Shown piece after piece: positions 61,281 to 64,000 of a DNA stretch of 64,000 nucleotides. Below the pieces are notes generated by a model. That model did no database searches. It had not been told where the DNA came from and worked only from the letters and a program-made list of their open reading frames with translations. Every line of letters begins with the position of its first letter. The first letter of the stretch is position 1. A program made the translations under genes and the position numbers. Source of the DNA: Raineya sp. (GTDB lineage: Bacteria > Bacteroidota > Bacteroidia > Cytophagales > Thermonemataceae); the NCBI GenBank assembly GCA_025454915.1, contig JALONN010000018.1:1-64000 (forward strand), written 5' to 3'.

Positions 61281-61297
61281 TCTAACCCTTTATCCTT
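61281..61297 (+). promoter_or_regulatory. TCTAACCC leader before the 61298 gene
   Basis: TCTAACCCTTTATCCTT immediately followed by ATG; the shortest leader in the window. Confidence 0.55.
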
Positions 61298-62692
61298 ATG
61301 AATCATAATCCTGTTTTTGAAAAGGTGGATGTGGAGTCCATAGCTAAGTTTTGTGCTTATCAGTTTCTTTTATACCAAGACCCTATTACTGATTTAGAGA
61401 AATCTTTTGAAAATCAGCAAATTGAAGCAAAAATTATCTATATACAAGATACACATGAGGCAAGGTATCAAATTAATCATAATAGGGAGTCTTTTTATCC
61501 ACAAGATTTAATTGTCCTTCATAAAAGCAATTATTCACAACACACTCTTGTAACTGATGATGAATTTGGAGAAGGTTCTCATAGAGTGACAGTAGTCAGT
61601 CCTTTTTATGAAAATGGAGAGCAATATATTGCTGAAAAGGAAGTACACCCAGTCGAACAATCAAAAAAGAATATGATTGAACTCTGTGAAAAGTACAGAA
61701 TTTTAGAAAAAAAAGATATACTCAATTATGATAAGCTTCGAAAAGAATACATTTATGGAAAAAGTGAATTCTCTTTTATTAGGCATGCTCACATTTATAT
61801 TTCAAAAGAGTACGAATATGAAGCTGGAGTTGAAATTTTAAGTTTATTGAAATACGGTCCTTTGAAAAATATTGATGCTTTGTCCATCAATTATACAGAA
61901 AACTTTACTTTACCTCAAAAATTTGGGGATTTTTTGCCTAGTAGTGTCATTGAACTTAATATTAATCCAGAACCTTACTTTATAAGTGATAAGGGAGAAT
62001 TAGTAAATACTATGACAAGTGTTATGCCTCCTGCTGTCAAGAATCTTCAACATCTTTCAGTTTCCAATTTTAGCATTAAAGAAGTTCCTGAAGATTTTTC
62101 AGACCGCTATCCGAATCTTATATCTGCCCAATTTAAATTTGCAGAAAAGGGAATCAATATAACTCCAATAACCAAACACTCTAAAATAGAAGTTTTAGGT
62201 ATAGTACACTGTAATCTTCTGTCTTTTCCTAAAGAAATTTTATCAATGCAAAATCTAAGATTCTTAGATATATCTAATAACCATATACAACAATTACCTC
62301 ATGAGCTTACCTGGGCAAATTTTGTATCTATTAAATGTCAAGAAAATAACATTGATAATATTAGAAACTTGCCTTGGCAAACGCTTGTATATGCAGACTT
62401 GGCAGGAAATAATATCCATGAAATACCTGAGAATGTAATGGGTTATATTCTTGTTAATGAAACATTTAATCCAAAAGAAGAACACATTGATTTAGCTAAA
62501 AATAATATAGCTATAGAATCTAACCAAATTGTCATCAAAAAAATGCTTGAGGTATTCAATGCTGAAGAAGTAAATCAAATATTATCATTAGATGAGCAGA
62601 AACAAAAAATAGCAAGGCAAGAAATTGTTAAAAGGATTGAAAAAATAAAAGAATTGAATCTTGGTAGTCAGACAGTAAAAATTAAAATGTAA
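61298..62692 (+). CDS. Leucine-rich repeat protein (464 aa)
   Basis: A 464-residue cytosolic protein. The first 170 residues form an unrelated domain. About seven irregular leucine-rich repeats follow (about 185-410: LQHLSVSNFSIKEVPEDF; LRFLDISNNHIQQLPHEL; LVYADLAGNNIHEIPENV). A charged helical C-terminus ends the protein. The repeats are less regular than in the 964 protein. No signal peptide. It is followed 5 bp later by a similar protein, so the two form an operon. Function not known. Confidence 0.82.
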   Translation: MNHNPVFEKVDVESIAKFCAYQFLLYQDPITDLEKSFENQQIEAKIIYIQDTHEARYQINHNRESFYPQDLIVLHKSNYSQHTLVTDDEFGEGSHRVTVVSPFYENGEQYIAEKEVHPVEQSKKNMIELCEKYRILEKKDILNYDKLRKEYIYGKSEFSFIRHAHIYISKEYEYEAGVEILSLLKYGPLKNIDALSINYTENFTLPQKFGDFLPSSVIELNINPEPYFISDKGELVNTMTSVMPPAVKNLQHLSVSNFSIKEVPEDFSDRYPNLISAQFKFAEKGINITPITKHSKIEVLGIVHCNLLSFPKEILSMQNLRFLDISNNHIQQLPHELTWANFVSIKCQENNIDNIRNLPWQTLVYADLAGNNIHEIPENVMGYILVNETFNPKEEHIDLAKNNIAIESNQIVIKKMLEVFNAEEVNQILSLDEQKQKIARQEIVKRIEKIKELNLGSQTVKIKM

Positions 62693-62697
62693 TAGTT

Positions 62698-63960
62698 ATG
62701 AGACAACAAAGTGAAATTTTAGAGAATATATTTACGGATTCATTAGAAAAGCAATACTTTCTTCAAAACCCTACTCTTTTTGATACAGCTAAGGAAAGTA
62801 TTAAAGAACTGTATAATGCTTTAGAACAAGTAAGTGCTGTTGAACTACCTTATCTCAAAAAAGCCTTTATGAGTAGGTCTGTAGAAGATTTTTTTGAATA
62901 TCTCAATGACTCCAAACAGTTTGATATTCCAAGTCTATTCCTTTCTGATTTTAATTATTGTAAGGGATATGGAAAGGAACTTGAAATTATTCCTAACAGC
63001 CCAAGTCATTTTCAAGAGGCATTTTCACAATTGAATCAATATAAGTTACTGGACAAGATAGAATCAATCTCTTTTTTGTCTTCAGAATTTGGATACAGTC
63101 AGAAAGATTTTGAGAGGCAAGCTGATTATATGAGAATTATAAATCAATATAGTTATGAAATGAAGCATCTGAAGTCTTTTAATATAGGTGGATTCAATAA
63201 CAGTTTCTATATAGGTATTGATTATAAAAATGAAATAAAAGAAGCTTTTAAAGGAAATCCTGATGAGCTGGGAAAGAGATGCTATATAGGTCCAATTCCT
63301 GACATTATTCAACATCAAAGTTTAAAACAATTAACATTCAGAGATATATTGCCTACACAAGAGGGTTATTTTAAGGATTTAGAAAAAGCATCTTCAGAAC
63401 TAACTGTTATTAAGTTTGAGAATATAAAATTTTTAGATATTGATAAAGACTTATCAGCACTAAAAAATTTTTCAAATATCTCTACATTGACAATCAAAGA
63501 TTGTAAGCTTGTAGAAATACCTTCATTTGTTAGGGGAATGAATATGCTTACAAATCTTGATTTGAGCCAAAATCATATTCAACAAATCCCATTTTTTATA
63601 GCAGATACCCAATTAAGAACCTTAAATCTGCAATCCAATCAAATCTCTGTAGCTGAAAACCTGCCTATACATAGTTTGCAAGTAGCTAGTTTGAGAAATA
63701 ATAAGATTGAGAAGTTGGATGAGAAAACGGTAGCCTTTTTATCATTTTCTACCAAAAACAATATGTATTTAGATGTTGCTCAAAATAAAATTACAATTCA
63801 CTCTATTGATGAAAAGTTATGGAAGGCTTTGCTTGATTTTAAAACTGAAGATGAAGTCACAAAATTGTTTTACCCTATGCAACAAGACAAACAAAAACAG
63901 CTTGAAAAAGACCTTCTAAACTTAATACCTTATCAGAAAGCTAAGCAAATACAACTATAA
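62698..63960 (+). CDS. Leucine-rich repeat protein (420 aa), paralogue of 61298
   Basis: A 420-residue cytosolic protein with an N-terminal helical region of about 200 residues and irregular leucine-rich repeats after it (about 205-370: LTNLDLSQNHIQQIPFFI; LRTLNLQSNQISVAENLP; VASLRNNKIEKLDEKTV). It ends with a charged helical segment that resembles the C-terminus of the 61298 protein (both LDVA/IDLA-NKI, then KxxLxFxTEDEV or KMLEVFNAEEV). Tandem, diverged paralogues, co-transcribed. Confidence 0.82.
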   Translation: MRQQSEILENIFTDSLEKQYFLQNPTLFDTAKESIKELYNALEQVSAVELPYLKKAFMSRSVEDFFEYLNDSKQFDIPSLFLSDFNYCKGYGKELEIIPNSPSHFQEAFSQLNQYKLLDKIESISFLSSEFGYSQKDFERQADYMRIINQYSYEMKHLKSFNIGGFNNSFYIGIDYKNEIKEAFKGNPDELGKRCYIGPIPDIIQHQSLKQLTFRDILPTQEGYFKDLEKASSELTVIKFENIKFLDIDKDLSALKNFSNISTLTIKDCKLVEIPSFVRGMNMLTNLDLSQNHIQQIPFFIADTQLRTLNLQSNQISVAENLPIHSLQVASLRNNKIEKLDEKTVAFLSFSTKNNMYLDVAQNKITIHSIDEKLWKALLDFKTEDEVTKLFYPMQQDKQKQLEKDLLNLIPYQKAKQIQL

Positions 63961-63983
63961 CAGAGCTACTAAATCTATAATAT

Positions 63984-64000
63984 TCTAACCCTTTAAATTG
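63984..64000 (+). promoter_or_regulatory. TCTAACCC leader of a gene beyond the window
   Basis: TCTAACCCTTTAAATTG at the right edge. By analogy with the other copies, an ATG should follow within about 15 bp outside the window. Confidence 0.5.

Noticed and set aside
1..64000. tRNA, rRNA, transposase and cas genes
   Set aside because: Looked for on both strands by eye; none could be supported in this window.

Overview
The window is AT-rich bacterial DNA that looks like part of a plasmid from a member of the Bacteroidota, probably a Cytophagales-like gliding bacterium. Supporting signs are -7 promoter boxes of the form TAnnTTTG, A/T-rich leaders without Shine-Dalgarno sites, type IX secretion (T9SS) C-terminal sorting domains, an IPT/TIG plus FISUMP-type lipoprotein, and a BfmA/BtgA-type mobilization protein with its relaxase. 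The plasmid reading rests on a Rep_3-type initiator gene (15786-17132, minus) beside an iteron field with a perfect DnaA box (17225-18057), a parA/parB pair (22519-24097), an SSB, a primase, an ArdC-like protein, a second ParA-type ATPase, and a mob/coupling-protein block (52033-56133). No rRNA, tRNA, transposase or cas gene was seen.

Layout. 1-940: CRISPR array with 15 repeats, running off the left edge. 964-5623: a 25-repeat LRR protein, small hypotheticals, one frameshifted gene and a TlpA-like thioredoxin. 5706-9504: an XRE regulator with an HlyD-type adaptor, a divergent 24-residue membrane peptide, then three exported or membrane proteins. 9615-15738: two operons of large proteins lacking signal peptides (LamG-type and Ig-like), each behind a copy of one composite regulatory region. 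15786-18700: rep and origin. 18733-24130: an unknown gene, a two-gene CBASS-like unit (CD-NTase plus S-4TM effector) and the par locus. 24209-30550: a P-loop protein and a peptide-export pair (VKOR/thioredoxin membrane protein plus C39-peptidase ABC transporter). 30566-33296: ArdC-like protein, small proteins, SSB. 33519-39144 (minus): an operon under the third copy of the regulatory region, with a 543-residue protein followed by two cassettes, each a Cys-peptidase-like protein overlapped by a lipoprotein gene. 39265-48258: T9SS-sorted protein, small membrane proteins, a coiled-coil membrane protein, a ParB paralogue, a PIN-like protein and the primase. 48260-56133: second ParA, FISUMP lipoprotein, candidate oriT, relaxase and coupling protein. 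56268-63960: a broken small gene, a TPR-CHAT protein, a frameshifted gene, a lytic transglycosylase and two LRR proteins.

Regulation. Two short sequences recur across unrelated genes. The first is a leader starting TCTAACCC, about 20-30 nt before the ATG of at least 15 genes on both strands; where a TAnnTTTG box is visible it sits 4-5 nt upstream, so the leader appears to be the very 5' end of the mRNA. The second is an AT-rich promoter-like repeat of about 41 bp (8 copies, all plus strand) ending in TATATTTGTATTAGATAGTT. A third, longer regulatory region with several dyads, including ATCAGGGATTCCCTGAT, precedes three operons (9850, 13397 and 38881 minus) and ties them into one regulon.

Most likely novelty. 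The three-operon regulon of signal-less large proteins plus duplicated cassettes (shared N-terminus MGLLDFKNTLQQVKDDLLGK, divergent Cys-peptidase-like bodies, 4-bp-overlapping lipoproteins, and a displaced copy of the 3' end of the upstream gene) looks like a polymorphic effector/immunity system with cassette replacement. This is inference; the delivery route is not visible. Several small genes carry single-base indels in or next to short homopolymers, so either they are decaying or the assembly has residual homopolymer errors.
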